Below are positions 12,411 to 25,824 of a stretch of DNA of 64,000 bases, one piece after another. This DNA comes from Chamaea fasciata (lineage: Eukaryota > Chordata > Aves > Passeriformes > Sylviidae), in the NCBI GenBank assembly GCA_029207755.1, contig JARCOQ010000004.1, positions 35,883,560-35,947,559 of the forward strand, written 5' to 3'. The position numbers and the translations under genes are program-made. The notes under the pieces are model-generated. The model was given only the letters and a program-made list of their open reading frames with translations. It made no database searches and was not told the origin of the DNA. The first letter of the stretch is position 1, and each line of letters opens with the position of its first letter.

Positions 12411-15072
12411 CATGGATGAAAGACCCTGAAGGTGGGACCCACAAAATACCTTTTGCCACAAGAACAGACAATGCATTCATTATGGCTTGCTTTTTCTGTA
12501 TTGTTCTCAACAATTTTCTGTAATGCTCTCAACATTTAATTATTAAGGTGCATTCACTGCTTTTAGTAATCAAGTAAGACATGAATCAATTATGGCAAAC
12601 ATTTTAATTCCTTAACAATTTTTTAATCAAAAAGCTTCAACAACTCTATCTGGAAATACAAGTAATCTTTCCAGTTTGATGGTCATTTATTTTGTCCCTA
12701 GTGATTTTAAGGGAAAAGCAAGCAAGAGACTGTAAGATAATCTGCAGTAGGAACTGCTCACCAATTAGGATTGCCTGTAAAACCCAGAATACTGAATGGC
12801 TGAATAGCAGACCCTTTTTGCAAAAGCTGGCTCAAGTGACGTGATCATGAGGCAGTTATTTCTGAACTTATTTTCAGTGCAAACAGAGATAAAAGATGGG
12901 CGTCCAAGCACAGAAGTGAATCTTTCTACTGCAAAAGGTTTATTTTAAAAGATCTGTCATTGCTCTGATTGCTCTCATTGTCATTCACTGAAATACCAAG
13001 GGCAATGCTGCCAGGATTTGAGTGTGGGCTCTTTCAGTACCACAATTCTCAAGAGAGTGAAATAAAATCTCTCTGAGTCTTCAGATAATATTAAACATTT
13101 TAAAATAACGCTCCTACATCTAGTAATATTTTATAAATTTATTACATATTACCCTAATGCAGGTTTATACCGTTGCTCATATAAAGACACTGTACGAATT
13201 ACTCGGTTCTCTGTAAATGTCTTACCGTTGTTCATGTAAGAGATGATTACAAAAAATATAAGCAAAAACATGTGAGCAAACTGATAATTCAGGAGCAGTC
13301 ATATGAAGTGATACTATTTTAAACTATATTTATATTACAAAGAGCTAGCCTGGAAATAGTTATCTTACATTAAATCATTATCAAAAAAATCTCTGTTGAG
13401 AATATCTAAAACATTAGTGATTTAATTTATCTCAATGTGTGCATTAAATACAAATACTCAGCTTTTACTGGCTGAAATCCTACTCCATTTAAATTAATTC
13501 TTCCACCACTTCACTGCAGCTTGGGAATTCATTAAGTGGTGCAGAAACCTAAGGCCACTGTGACCTGTCTTCAACAGAAATGTAAAATCAAGACTTATTA
13601 TTTACAGCTCTAATGAAGCATCAGTCTGCTTTTTAAATAACATCTAGGATTTCTTTTATAGAATTCCTTTTAGATTGTTTATATTAAGTGAACGCAAAGA
13701 AAGGGAAGAGATGCTCTGATGGATGATTTTCAATGCTGGCCAGTGTACAGCAAATAGTGACCAGTTGCTGTCCAAGCCCTTATTTACCTGACTAAAATGA
13801 CCACTATAATATGCAGTCTTTCACAAGAGCAACAGAAACATCAGAGATTGCAAGTTAATCTTATTTTAAAGAATTCTACTCCCGAACAATATTTTTCTTT
13901 CAAATTGCAGTAATCTCCCCTAAAAGAGCAAAAAGTTGCTAACTGAATGTGGAATCTATGAAAATTTTAATAATATATCATTTTCCAAAGCATGAAAGAA
14001 CAATGTCAGTTCTATTGCACATGTCTGTAACAGAGATGAGAGATCCCAAACTACAGCAGAAATGTAATTAAAATCTCTGGTTGTTGTGAGCTCTCACAAA
14101 AAGCAGTGCTAAATTTTCTAAACCTTAAAAATATCCTGTAGTAAACACAGTTTCAGCTGCAAAGTTAGGTCTCACTAACAACCTCACAAATGCAGACAGA
14201 TATGAAACAAACTTGTCAAACAAACAACTGCATCCGAAAGAGTTAGGTCAAATATTGTTTCAGCTTTCAAATTAATATTGTATAGGCTGTGTCTTCCTTT
14301 GAACTTAGTTTTATATTCTACAGAAATACGCTACCTACGGCTTTTAGGAAACCTGATAATCAAGCATGAAAGTTCAGTAACTGCTTTATGTATTTTAGAT
14401 TACTTTCCTACAGAGATTGGAGATTTTCCTTTTAAATTGATGACTACATCTATTTTCTGGAATTATCCCACATTTAACTACAGTCTCTGTATTATTTCAT
14501 ATGCTTCTTGCAATTTATGACGCAGTAATGAAAAAGCATAGCTGAGCATAATCTAAAACAACAGAAAACTCTTACCAACATTCTTCGATGCTGCAAATCA
14601 TTTCCTATGTAAACTAGACTTCACTGATCATCATTCAGGAAAGTGATTCATTTATTTTAACTCTAACTTCCATTAATGTACTTCTTTAAAACCTTGCTGC
14701 CTACACAGAGTTAGATATTTATTCAAGGACCAATGATAAATTTCCCAGTTCTTGTTATCATTATTATTTTTCTTAGACTCCTACATATAAGGTCACCAAT
14801 TATAGAAAGGAAGACTAGAAAAATTTCTTGTTTCTCTTAAACAGAGAGGAAGACTAGAAAAATTCAAACAAGAAGCAGACAAGAGAACTTAAATCCCACA
14901 TGACAAAAAAGAATTAAGAGTGGCTGCACAAAATAGCAGCAGCCATATGCTTACAGCCACACCTTGCTGCAGAAAGGTTAGAATGCAGTCAGAATCAACT
15001 GCATTTTTAAATGAACAAGCTGCTTCTGGGCATAAACATCTACACTATCTTATTGCAAACAAATGGATGTAC
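12411..15072. other. Intron stretch without recognised elements
   Basis: AT-rich, with several TAATTA/ATTTAAAT words and no mobile element seen. 13080-13480 is particularly A/T-rich. The region just beside the exon (14900-15072) is in the gene's downstream intron, and nothing there resembles the missing terminal exon. Confidence 0.7.
14809..14864 (+). repeat. 17-bp direct duplication
   Basis: ggaagactagaaaaatt occurs at 14809-14825 and again at 14848-14864, 39 bp apart start to start, in similar purine-rich context (agaaagg / agagagg). This looks like a small local tandem duplication with a diverged spacer, about 200 bp downstream (gene sense) of the 15.1 kb exon. Confidence 0.85.
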
Positions 15073-15157
15073 CTGCAGAGACACGGGGACAGTCTGGCAG
15101 CATGGACTCCACCGATGTATCCAGGGGCTCGGAGCTGGACACCCAGTTACAGCAGTT
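15073..15157 (-). CDS. ARB2A: ARB2A internal exon ([13 protein letters not shown])
   Basis: This 85-nt exon gives 28 codons plus one base, phase 0 in and phase 1 out. The acceptor is CTCCTACAG|AAC and the donor is CTCTGCAG|GTACAT, an acceptable but weaker donor. The translation starts [15 protein letters not shown] and continues [13 protein letters not shown], with the first base of a Gly codon at the end. In vertebrate ARB2A this is followed by a final exon carrying a basic C-terminal tail. I searched the minus strand from 15072 down to 1 by eye for that tail and did not find it. Readthrough past the donor would add only a few codons before a stop, so an alternative short C terminus is possible but unsupported. 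Confidence 0.96.
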
Positions 15158-18100
15158 CTGTAGGAGCAGACAGGCAATTCTTGGGATAAGCCAAAAACTC
15201 AGAGCAGAAATAAATACAGATGTTGTAAGTGAGGAAAAGGTCACATCAAATTCCTCAAACTAATTTACATAGCAGTCACAGTAACAATTGTGGACAGTAT
15301 ACTACACTAACTTATATTTACTGATGATGAAATACTGTAATTTCATACATAATTCACCAGATTTGCAATGTGCTTAAGTATCATGTTTTTCAAATGCTAC
15401 TTAGTGTGTCAGTGGACTTTAGTAGGTGCTTGGACCAACTTGTGCCTGAACAACCCACCACAGGTTTTAAGATTTTCCCAGTCAGTGTTGATATAAACAA
15501 GTGTTGGTATAAACATAGAGCCAGTTTGTTTGCTAACATTAAAAATCAGAATATTTCAGGGTGTTTTGATGGACACAGTGAAAAGAACATTTGTGAAAAT
15601 ATGAAACAACATATTATAACTAAACAGAAACCATCAAGACAGCAGATGAATATTCAAATAATTGTAAATATAGCTGAGATAAATGTGCATGAACATTAAA
15701 AAAAGGCAAGTACTGGCCTCTGGGGAATTATATTCAGGAAGCCTTTACATTTACCTTTCATTCCTGAACCTCTGAGTAGGATGAATTTACCATGAATTTT
15801 TTAAATGTTTTGCTCCAAATGCTATCTATTCAGAGTAGTCTATAAACTGAAGTATTAAATAATATGCTTTCAATAAAATATGATGAAATGACAACAAATC
15901 TACTGAATTGAATTTTTAATTATAAAGCAACTACATTTTAAATAAGATTACCAGCTGAACAACAAGACCTACATAGATCGCTCTATTAAAAATCTGAGTT
16001 TTTCCTTTCTGAAAACCTGACTAACTTCATTAAGTGCAAGAGGTAAAAAAAGTGCACAACCTTTTGGAGAGACCCAAACAATTTTCAGACAGATTTCTAA
16101 AAAAAATAATTCCATCAGTTCATGATAGTAAAACTGGATGAATTCTCTTCTGATAAACAGAATGTATTGTGTATTTGTAGATGCTTGCTGCCCTAGTTGT
16201 GCACCATGGAGTCAGTCCTCACTGTGGAAAGATCCTTGACTGGTAGATCAAGTACCTTATTGTATTTCCTTAATTCATTCTGTCTGGAAGAAGATGTCAG
16301 CTGTGTTGCAGTGAAGAGAGAATTTCAAAGGCTTCAGTCCCCACCAATAAAGGATGAGGAATGGCTTTTGAATAGATTTGTCAAGGCAACCCTACTGTTC
16401 TGGGACCAGGGAGAGCAGGGACAACATAAAGGAAGGGTTGCTGTATGAGATTAGAAAGTGAAGTTCACAAAGCATGGCAGATTTTTGTAAGAAACAGTAG
16501 ATCAATGAAACTATTGAACTCAGGGGAAAAAGAAAAAAAACAAACACACTATCCAGCAATATAACATATTTAGTAAAAAATTGTTAAAATTGAAGTATTT
16601 CATGAAGGTTTTAAGGTTTAAAGTAATAAAGCATAGTTTTATGATTTGCATGTGTAATTTTAATTAACAGCTAAATGTGAAATTGGAAATGTAAGGAGGT
16701 AGAAATTGCAAAAGAAGTAGAATTTTTATTAAGTATTACAATCATTTGAAATAAGTAAAATTAATATTAACTACTGATAGAACACTACATCAGAGAGCTG
16801 GAGATAATACAGAAGATTAGCACACAATTAACTAGCTTTTATATACAATGTGACACTTGCCTGTAAGAAATAAGAATTCTCAAAAGCAGTGTCAAGATAT
16901 GTAAATGGATGATTTGTTTTATCATTCATCACAGCTCCTAATAAATTCAAAAATCATGACATCTATAGGTACTAAAAATAGGCCACCAGTGATACAGGAG
17001 AGATAGTTCCAATGAAGAATTATTTTATTTTAACAATTCATTCTTTCAATGACAGCAATTAGCCCTACAGACAGGCAGCGATTAGGTGTATATTTTAATT
17101 ATTATTCATTTTACCACTAGCCTTAAACCTGATTAAAGTAAGAGATATCCAGGTGATATGCTAGTTTAAATACCACTCAGCCACATTTCACATATGTAAA
17201 ATTCTTCTTTCTTATAGGAGATTTTTAATGCTAATGTAAGTTATGACACTCCATCCACTTTTTAGGCCATTAATCATTTAACTTATTCTTTAACATCTAC
17301 TTTCTGCAAATGAAATGAAAGGTAATGCACTTTCCTTATTCAGACTAAATGCTTAAAGAAAAATGGAGTTGTCAGATTCAAATTACAGGATTTAAAATTT
17401 CAGTTTTACTACATAACACATATTTTAAGGTTTTGATTTCCCATGAAGAAAATGGGGATTTCTCTGACAGAGCCTGTAGGGGTTACCTTTCTTTATATTT
17501 TTAACACTTAAGTCAGAGCTGTCAGACTGCATCCCAGGTGATCCTCTATTCCTATCAGTTGCTGCCTATAAAACTTTAAGGTTAAGTCAGGAATAGGCAC
17601 TGTATACATGAAGTTTCACTAAATCCATGAGAAAAAGTCAAGTATAACAGAAAGTTCAGGATGTGACTAGTTTAAATTTACTCTGTGCATCTTCTATTTT
17701 AGTGTTCTGCCACAGGAATGCAGAAAACAGAGATGAGCTTGATCTGGTGAGGACAAGACTCATAAACAGTAGTTTAGTTGGTCTTGCTCTAAAAATATGA
17801 TTTTTAAAATCTCAGCAACCCCATATCTAAGTGTAAGAGCTTCCGAGTGCTCCAGGAGTAAATACAAAAAGTTGCTGAGAGAAAGGATATTTTGCAAGTT
17901 GTGCAAACCATCAAACTGAGTCGCGAAGAAATTAAAGGGGATTTTTGACTATTGCCAGCTAAAACCAGCAGCACATGGCGCACCCAGGACTTTGCTCCAG
18001 GTGTCAGGCACTGCATAGGCTGCCTTGGCATGTCACTATTTTGCTGACCATCAGGAAGAAACACTGGACTTGGTGCTTAGTATTTTGACTGCTAACTTGG

Positions 18101-18255
18101 CAGTTCTGTAATGGCTTTAATCTTGGTTATTTTAGTGGCTGGTATGGATAAATAATTTCCACTGTTTTATATTATGCTGTCTTTCACACCCAGACATGTT
18201 TATTCAGCCATATACAGATGTATATACTCAAATTCTTAAGAAAAAAAGGCCTTAC
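15158..18255 (-). other. ARB2A: ARB2A intron, 3.1 kb
   Basis: This is the complete intron between the 18.3 kb and 15.1 kb exons (minus strand), with a GT donor at its high end and an AG acceptor at its low end. It is AT-rich, with no recognisable mobile element and no tandem repeat longer than short A/T runs. An open frame on the plus strand at 15370-15699 has no family resemblance and looks like chance. The interval 16500-17500 is especially AT-rich with TAATTA-like words, which may be neutral or a conserved non-coding element. Confidence 0.9.
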
Positions 18256-18372
18256 CTCTCGCATCCACTCTCGAATAGTTTTCCCTACTTCTTGATGCCA
18301 CACATTGTGAACTGAGTCTGTCAACGCCACAGCAGTTACCCTATTCTTTACTTCTGCCTCTCGTTGAATCAT
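18256..18372 (-). CDS. ARB2A: ARB2A internal exon ([14 protein letters not shown])
   Basis: This is a 117-nt exon of 39 codons, phase 0 at both ends. It follows the acceptor TTTTAACAG and ends at the donor GAGAG|GTAAGG. The translation begins [15 protein letters not shown], runs through [17 protein letters not shown] and ends IREWMRE. It joins the VEL end of the upstream exon without a frame change, as in the vertebrate protein. It encodes the part of the alpha/beta-hydrolase core just after the nucleophile elbow; the LTDSVH segment is strongly conserved in the family. The first ATG is an internal Met and not a start: it directly abuts a splice acceptor. The intron separating it from the upstream exon is about 34 kb. 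Confidence 0.97.
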
Positions 18373-21300
18373 CTGTTAAAAAATATTGTATTTAAAGTAA
18401 TTCCTTTTACTGAATAGAGTCTGCTTAGTCATAGATAATGATCTTAAACTTAAAAAGAAACAGCAATACAAATTCAATACTTGACTTCACTTGTTTTAAA
18501 ATTTATACAATTCCTAACAGGTCCAGCAAAACAGAAATACCCAATATTTTTGTTAAAAAAGAATATTACTAACTTTTAACTGACTGAACTATTCAGTCCT
18601 ATTATTTTCCATGCGGCTTGACAATTCTAGGATTAAAGGTATCATAGTGAAAATATGGAAGATTCCCTGAGGACACCTTTTACAAGCTTCTCCAAGTTCC
18701 TATTTCAGTTCTTCAGGGAAGCTGGTACCTGTGGTTCACTGTAAGGCTGTCATGACTATCATCTACTAATTTTCAGTAGATTGCTGTAGTTTTTCTGATG
18801 TACAATCTCACTTTGACTTGTATAGGTTTTTTTTTCTCTTTCTATCCAATTTAGCTATCTTGCACGCTCACCATGGTCCCAAAATTCTTCTCACTTCTCT
18901 CTTATTCATATGCTTACTCAGCTAACACCAAAGCCTCTCAACACTTTTAGGATATTAAAGAGCCTCTGTTGTTGAAAATGACAATATGACTAAATAATAT
19001 CAGTTCTAAAACAAATTAACTGATTGCTGCAAGTAACACAAGCGAACTGACAAAGATGCTGTGGAATTCAGCACTACTAAGCAAGATAAAAGGTACTGTG
19101 AAAGAATAGTTTGATATCAAAAAGAGACAAAAAGGTTTTAATCTCCTGACATGAGTGATCCTAATTTGTAACACTGCATCAAAGAAAGCATAATAAATTA
19201 TACTTATAAAACCAGCATTTCACAACTGGTGTCGTTATCACTATGTATGCTGCAATAAAGTTAATGTGTTTTTTTAGGCTTCCCTTTGTATAAATGTAAC
19301 ACACACCACATTTCTAAAATCAGGTATTCTTTCTTCATGCTCTAGTAACTGCTTATCAGCACACAAGCTGCACCTCTGAACCCACTGTTTCACATCTTTG
19401 CCATAAGAACGACTCCAAAAACCTACTAGAAAAAATGGTTTTGAAAGAGACAGTATCTAAAAACAAGAACTGTCAGCCACACACAGCTAACTCGTTTTAA
19501 ATCCTGCTATACACTGAATAAGTGTTTTAAACACATCTTATGTACTAACATTCCTGTTACAGTGCTGTGCATTCTAGCACTCATTCAGCTGCACAAAACA
19601 TTGTGATTGAACAGGCAAAGGTGCAAAAATATCACTGTCCTTGAAGACCACATACCTACCAATTACTCAGAGATATTACATGCTGGGTGAAGTTTAAAAT
19701 CATCACCAGCTCAGAGTATTCCAGCATGACTTCCTCCATGAAGGGCTGGTATTCAGAAGCACTTCTAATGACCAGCAAAGATAAAAAATATGCTCTGCTT
19801 TGGAAAAGCAGGTTTTTTCTCAAGCTACTGTGTCCCATGTTTCTGCTTCGAAAACTAGCCACCCAGTTCATCTTAGAACATCACCTTTTTCTTCAAATCA
19901 CAAGAAAATACAAAGGTGCAACACCCTTTTTCTTTTCCAGACCTATCTCAGGTTTGCTATTCTCAATTTCCCTATGCACATGTAAGAACTGGCAGCTATT
20001 GATCACCATTTCTTTCTACTCTTTCTTCATCTAGTACATACAGTCTTTGCTTTTCAGATCATATATGATATATAGGAATAATATGCAATACCCAACATGC
20101 TCCTGGTGCTTCCCATTCAGCTTTGTGGATGCCTGCAGAATCGTATTCTCTTCACAAAGATCAGCAAAGTGACTGAGGCTGACAATGTGATGTTTTTTGA
20201 TAACTCAGCCACAGTGCTAGGGTTAGGATAAGGTCTCATGGATGCAGCAGCAAAGAGGGATCAAAGGGATTAACTGAGCTTTACTTACAGATTTCTTAAC
20301 ATCCAGCCCAGAAGAAAAAAGTTTTGGTAGGCATCCATGCCCTTCTGAGACAACTTAGAAAGAAACAGACAAAAACAATACATCAAGTGGGGAAAGAATC
20401 AAGGGTATAACCTTCACTTAAACAAGAAGTGTAACATGTCCATGTTTCAGTGACACAGAAATGTCACAACAGAGCATGTAAAACTGAGGACACTTTTGCT
20501 TCTATCAGAGCAGCTCAAGTTTCCTGCTACAGTGGGACATTCACTGATAAAAATAATCAAGAAGAACAGATCCAGGTTAAGCTCAAGCAGCAGACTCTCT
20601 TATCAGGGATGATAATTTACCCTGCAAGAAGATACAAGAAGTCTATGTGCTTTTGGGCACAGATGCTTCAATATTCAGTAAGTGCTTCAGATTCAATGCA
20701 AGTTTACAGTTAGAACATACTCCTCTTTTCTAGAACCAGTTTTGAATTAAGATAAATTTTAAAAATTAAATGAGTGGAATAAAAGTGTAAAGGTAAAACA
20801 GATTGACTTTAAACAAAAATGTCGTATCCAGCCACCATTCAAATTTGATATTACTCAAAAGCTGTTCTAGATTCCAAAGGAAGGATACTATGGGATGCAT
20901 GATTTACATTTCCCAGGACTTGTTTTATTCCATGCAGCCTGTAGAGTCCTTTGAGATGGACATAGTAAAACTGAAGATATTTAACAGAGCACAGTCTACT
21001 AAAAATACTTAAAATTTAGACATTTTTCTTCAGAATGATTTTTTTACTGAAGCAAACAAAGGCCTAAGAATTTTGTCTGAAGTTCATTTATGCCTTATAA
21101 TCTTTTCACATCAGTGAATTCCACAGCCAGAAAGTTTTCACATCCTAGGAATTACTTAATTTCCTGCTTAACGCCCATTTAAAAACCTTAAATTATTCTT
21201 AGCTGACTAGATTTTGCAGGAAGACATCCCTCTGTGAACCTCATCACTGGATAGCTCACTCTCCTCTTACACTCCTTCTTCCAATAATTCATTTACAACC

Positions 21301-23831
21301 AGAAGTAGGTAAACTGGCATTTCTCTATTACATAAACAGACTCTCATGTATTACTGTAACACTCATGATTCTGTGTCCTCTAGACTTTCCCAATAATCTT
21401 CTCTCTTTAGACATTTCCATTTTATTTTTCTCTTGTGTTCCTTCTTTGTAGTCATAGTAAAGTTTGATTTTTAACTTATTATCCATATACCAACACTATG
21501 TATTTGATTCCCTTAGAATGACAAGTTGTAGACCAGTTTTTCTTGTAACAAGTTAGAAAGCATTCAAGCATTCTTTTGAAAGTCCTCTTTATCCCAGTAG
21601 TTGAAAATTTGTGCCTTCACTTTGGAAGGGAAAATGTCAATTATCTAGTTGCAGAAGTATTCAGTTATAACTGTTACAAAAACAAGAACTTGAAAATCGC
21701 TAAAAATGCATATACATAATAATTACTCATGTGTTGCTCAACTCATTAAGTATTCTACTGCTAATCTGTAAGTTTATATTACACAGTTATCATAACATTA
21801 TAATGTCAAAAAGTTGATACCTGTATTATCTGTAGTGTGCAAATAAAACCTAGCTTTACACATGCAATATAAATGCAGTATATTTAGCATGCATATATGG
21901 TCAGAATAGATGATAAAATATGGCTTTGGTATACATTTTATAGCATAATACTCCTGTTAAATGAAAGCATCAGTGTGTTAAAAGAAGAATCAAAGGTCTG
22001 ATCTTGCCAACATGAAAATCCATGAAAGTACCAATTAGGCTTTAGGTAAATGGCCTGTGGGAGTAAATCCTAGAAACTTTAATCCCATACTCTCTTTATA
22101 CCTATTCTAATAGTTTAAACAGGTAAAAATTCAAACTTCTTTTTTCTGAGAAAAAAAAAGTTAAATTATCTGTTTATTTTTTACAGGTTTTTATTTTTGC
22201 AGGTTCATACAATCAAATCAAAACCCATCACTTCATATTCAGGGAATATTTACTCTTCTGACTCGTTTGTAATTAGGAATGAGGAAAAATGGATTAAAAA
22301 ATGAATAAAAAATTCCAAATTTTAATTTCTCTTGAAGTTTTGAAATAAATTTTCAGCTACTTTCTTTGTCTTCCATAGCAATTTCAGTTGTGGCATGGTG
22401 TTTACATGCTATGCACTGGGCTTCAATGGGTATGTTGACAACAAGCATTTGACTTGGAGCAATATAATTTTGATGCAAGTCCTCCATTGTATCCAGTTAC
22501 ATTATACTGGTTTGAGACTCTTAAGACATTTTGGCATCTGCAAGCAGAATTCTTTCCAGAGGTAACAATTGGAAGCCCCTTTCCAAAAACCCTCACTGGT
22601 TTCCAGAAGTGCAATGAATTTGCAGTAGAAATCCTGGTGGATCAAAGCAGCACCAGCTGGACACAGAAATATTTGTAAAAGCAGTGGTAGATGGGAAGAG
22701 AGAAGAAATCACATGATAGGAATAGTATGCAAGAGGGCAATATTTACTTCCTTTCGGAAAGGCATGTGAACTCCTTTTTGGCAACTTCATATGCTCTCTT
22801 TGTAACTTGCTTGTTACCAGTCTACAGTCAACCAACATCCTCTTCAACCATCATTTCACTCAGTCTCATCCAAACCAATTAACTGGTCTTTCTGCCTGGC
22901 AGCACTTGAGCTTCTCCTTAGTTATGAAAAACTCCTCTTCACCAGGAAGTATCTAATTCTGTATTCTGTAGTACAAGTTAGCTAGTCTGGCATTCCTAAG
23001 ACCTTTCACTGCTTCCTGAATAGAATTTCTGAATTTCTGAAATACTCTCAATTTTCTGCACATTTTAAAATGGAATTAGAGCCCCAAGCCCTCATAAAAT
23101 ATTATTCATTAGGAATTAGAATTGCTGGGCAACTATGCTCGAACAGCATAAAGCAAAAATAATTAACAATCCAAAGTTCCACCAGTTCGCATTTTCAATT
23201 AGCAACAACAATCATTTTCCCTAAATGAATTTGCAGATGTGATAAAATCTCTACTTGCAAAGGCCCTGCAAAGGCCGATACACATCAGTTTTGAAACAGC
23301 AAAAGAAAATACCTTCAAAGATACAATTAGAGAATGACCATAGTGCTTGCTGATATTTTGTTCAAAGATCCACTGGACATTACATGTACAACTGTGATAT
23401 TTTTCTACAGCAGTAAATCACACTGCAACAGTAGTAATAATGCCTGAACATATTAGAATAGATTTCTTTAAAGCATATGGAGTCTAGGACTTGTCAAAGT
23501 TTGCAATGCAAACCAATTTCTTTTGCAGAACTTCTACTGAAAATTATTACCTTACATTGGGACTGTAAGTTAATAAAATCAATCATGAGTAGAATAATAT
23601 TTAAATCAAAAACAGCTCAAGATTTTAAAAAATCCAATCCCTTATGCATACCTCAGTAAAAAGCCCCAACAACTAAAAAAACCCTGTACACAGAATTCTG
23701 CTGGTATACTTTAGAACAGTGGAAACAAAACTCGTGGTTTTCTTGCAGAAAGCCTCAGGCTTCAGCTTTATTAAAACTTTAAAGTTAATGCAGTTCTCCT
23801 GTTCTCTTGACCTTAGTGTGTCATGACAGGG
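18373..23831. other. Intron stretch without recognised elements
   Basis: Mixed AT-rich intron DNA. The 115-codon frame at 19687-20034 (plus) and the 87-codon frame at 20450-20713 (plus) have no family resemblance or splice support. No repeat of known bird type was recognised. Confidence 0.65.
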
Positions 23832-23859
23832 AGCTTACAAGAGAAAAGTCTTTGAGGAC
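23832..23859 (+). repeat. 28-bp exact repeat, copy 1
   Basis: Begins agcttacaagagaaaagt and ends ctttgaggac. It is identical over 28 bases to 25797-25824 on the same strand, 1965 bp away. Flanks on both sides differ completely between the copies, so this is a short discrete duplication and not part of a longer visible repeat. Confidence 0.95.
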
Positions 23860-25179
23860 CTGTAAAAATGAGGGGAACACCAACTTCCCACACACAGGCG
23901 GTTTAGGTGTGGCAGGGTTAAGGGTAGGAACGCTGGCTCACCTCAATTACAAACCTCCCAACAATTTGTTTAGCATGAATGAAGCGCAGCAGTTCAACAG
24001 CAAGTCCACCATACAACATAAATTGGTATGGCACAATGGGGATAAAAATATTTGAATTGGCTGCTACATCTTGCCCACAGCACATCAAACTAGAACAAGC
24101 TGGTGGCAGGGACATCCTCTACTCTCTGGAGCACCAAATATTGGCATTCTGCTGGTAACTTCCTAGCAGGTGAAAACTGTACATTAGACAAGAGGGTTCA
24201 GTGAAACTCCTTCCCATCAGAAATTCAACTAATGGAAACAGAAACTAATCAATTTTTCTCTGGACCTCATGTACCTTTGCACTGCTGCAAGAACCATGTG
24301 ATGATCAGAAAAGGAGGTTTGGAGCAGATGAGTCTACATGGAGTCAGCCAGTTGGGACTCTCCTGACAGCTGGAGTCTGCTGTCCCAGGACTGGAGATTA
24401 AAACAGGGAAGATCTCATTGGCAAGAAGATCAAGTTTTGAAGGGTCTACAGCTTCTACCTATCTCCTATCCAGGTACAGAATGTGAAGCCTGATCAATAT
24501 AAGTGTTAATATTCCTATGTTGCTGATAGTAGCAGCTAGGTGTTGGAGGTAAAAAACAGTCCAGTATTATGAAAGTGAAGCTCCACAAGGGTCAGTTTAG
24601 GCTGCCAGAAAGTGTCCAAAACTACCATGTGCAGTATTTGGCACAACTAATGCTGAGGAGCATTTGATACTCAAGCTAGATTGTTTAAAGATAGTTTGCA
24701 TATGTGCACTGCAAGTACATGAGCCCCAGGAAAATCATACTTGCAAAATCGCATAGTTCACTAAACTGTTTCATTTTTTACTGACAGTTAATTTGGATTT
24801 CAGTAGTGCAAGACGGTGTGAGCATGTGATCACACCAAACCTTCAGCACAGCACATCCTTTGCTGCTCTGGCTTTACCATGTGTCTGTGTAAGCAGCATC
24901 CTTTTAACAGTGATGCAGGAGATTTTCTAGCAGGGGGCTGCATCAGCTCTCCAAATTACACGAACTCAGACAGCAAGACCAGTCTTCTATTGGTATAGCT
25001 ATGCAAAACCTGCCCTGGAGATTTTGTTAACAAAGTTATGTTAGCTGTGATGGTGAAGGATTTTTCCACTCTTTACCAGTAAAACCTTACTGGCTGCAGG
25101 TCATAGCTTTGTTTTCCCTCATTTTATTTAGATTTCTGAAGCAATGGAAAGCTATTTGAGTGCCATGCCTAGATAGAAA

Positions 25180-25265
25180 TGAAATAATAAAGTAAAATAA
25201 AATAAAAAAATATTAATTACCATTAAAGAAATTAAATTGAAATAAAAATGTAAAATAAATAAAAT
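25180..25265. repeat. A-rich simple region (AAATA-type)
   Basis: AT-only or nearly AT-only sequence built of aaaataaaa, aataaaaatg and similar words. It contains many AATAAA hexamers on the plus strand, antisense to the gene. It looks like decayed (AAAAT)n simple repeat. Confidence 0.8.
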
Positions 25266-25796
25266 CCAAAGCAAACCTGATCACAACACAATACAGCCAA
25301 AATAATAGTAAAGTGTTAAGAGGAGCCGTCTAGACCCATGACCGAAAGATTGAAGTGCTGTAGTATCAAGAAAGGTCAAGGTCTATATAGACTAGGAAAC
25401 AGAAATGTCTCTGCTTGTAATTAGGAATGCCCTCAGACTCTTACTCCAGATTTGCTATCCTGGGCTCAGCTTTCACAATGACTTTCACAATCCTAGCCAG
25501 CTCTGGGCATGGTCAAAACACAAGCTATCATTTTGAAAAATGCCTTGTATAAATCTAGGTTGGGTGTCAGATTTTCAGCCTGATCTTGCAGCCAATTACA
25601 GACAGTTGAAGCATTTAAGAGCAGCAGTGCACAGCTGACACCCAGCAGTGTAGCCAGCTCATTTTATCAGAGGTGCCCCATCAAAGCATTGTGCCAAACA
25701 CTGCCTTAGACCTATCAGTGAGCAAACTGTAGTAAGTTTTCAAACCCCACCAGTTTTCTTGGTATTGACAGAAGTTGTAGGAAGCTCCTATCAGGT

Positions 25797-25824
25797 AGCT
25801 TACAAGAGAAAAGTCTTTGAGGAC
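25797..25824 (+). repeat. 28-bp exact repeat, copy 2
   Basis: Identical to 23832-23859, same orientation. It is preceded by ctcctatcaggt and followed by ttttcagtctcaggg, unlike copy 1. Confidence 0.95.

Larger units (their letters stand above)
1..15072 (-). other. ARB2A: ARB2A intron, partial (3' side)
   Basis: This is the upstream part of the intron that follows the 15.1 kb exon; its acceptor is outside the window. It contains a TTA microsatellite, an LTR (up to 5165), a hairpin with CCAAT/TATA-like words (8.2 kb), and an 830-bp CR1 (11.6-12.4 kb). Apart from these, 1-2500, 5170-8190, 8350-11570 and 12420-15070 show only AT-rich intron sequence with no supported gene. Confidence 0.87.

Noticed and set aside
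15370..15699. 109-codon plus-strand frame in the 3.1 kb intron
   Set aside because: Low-complexity Ile/Asn/Lys composition typical of AT-rich random frames. No similarity recognised.
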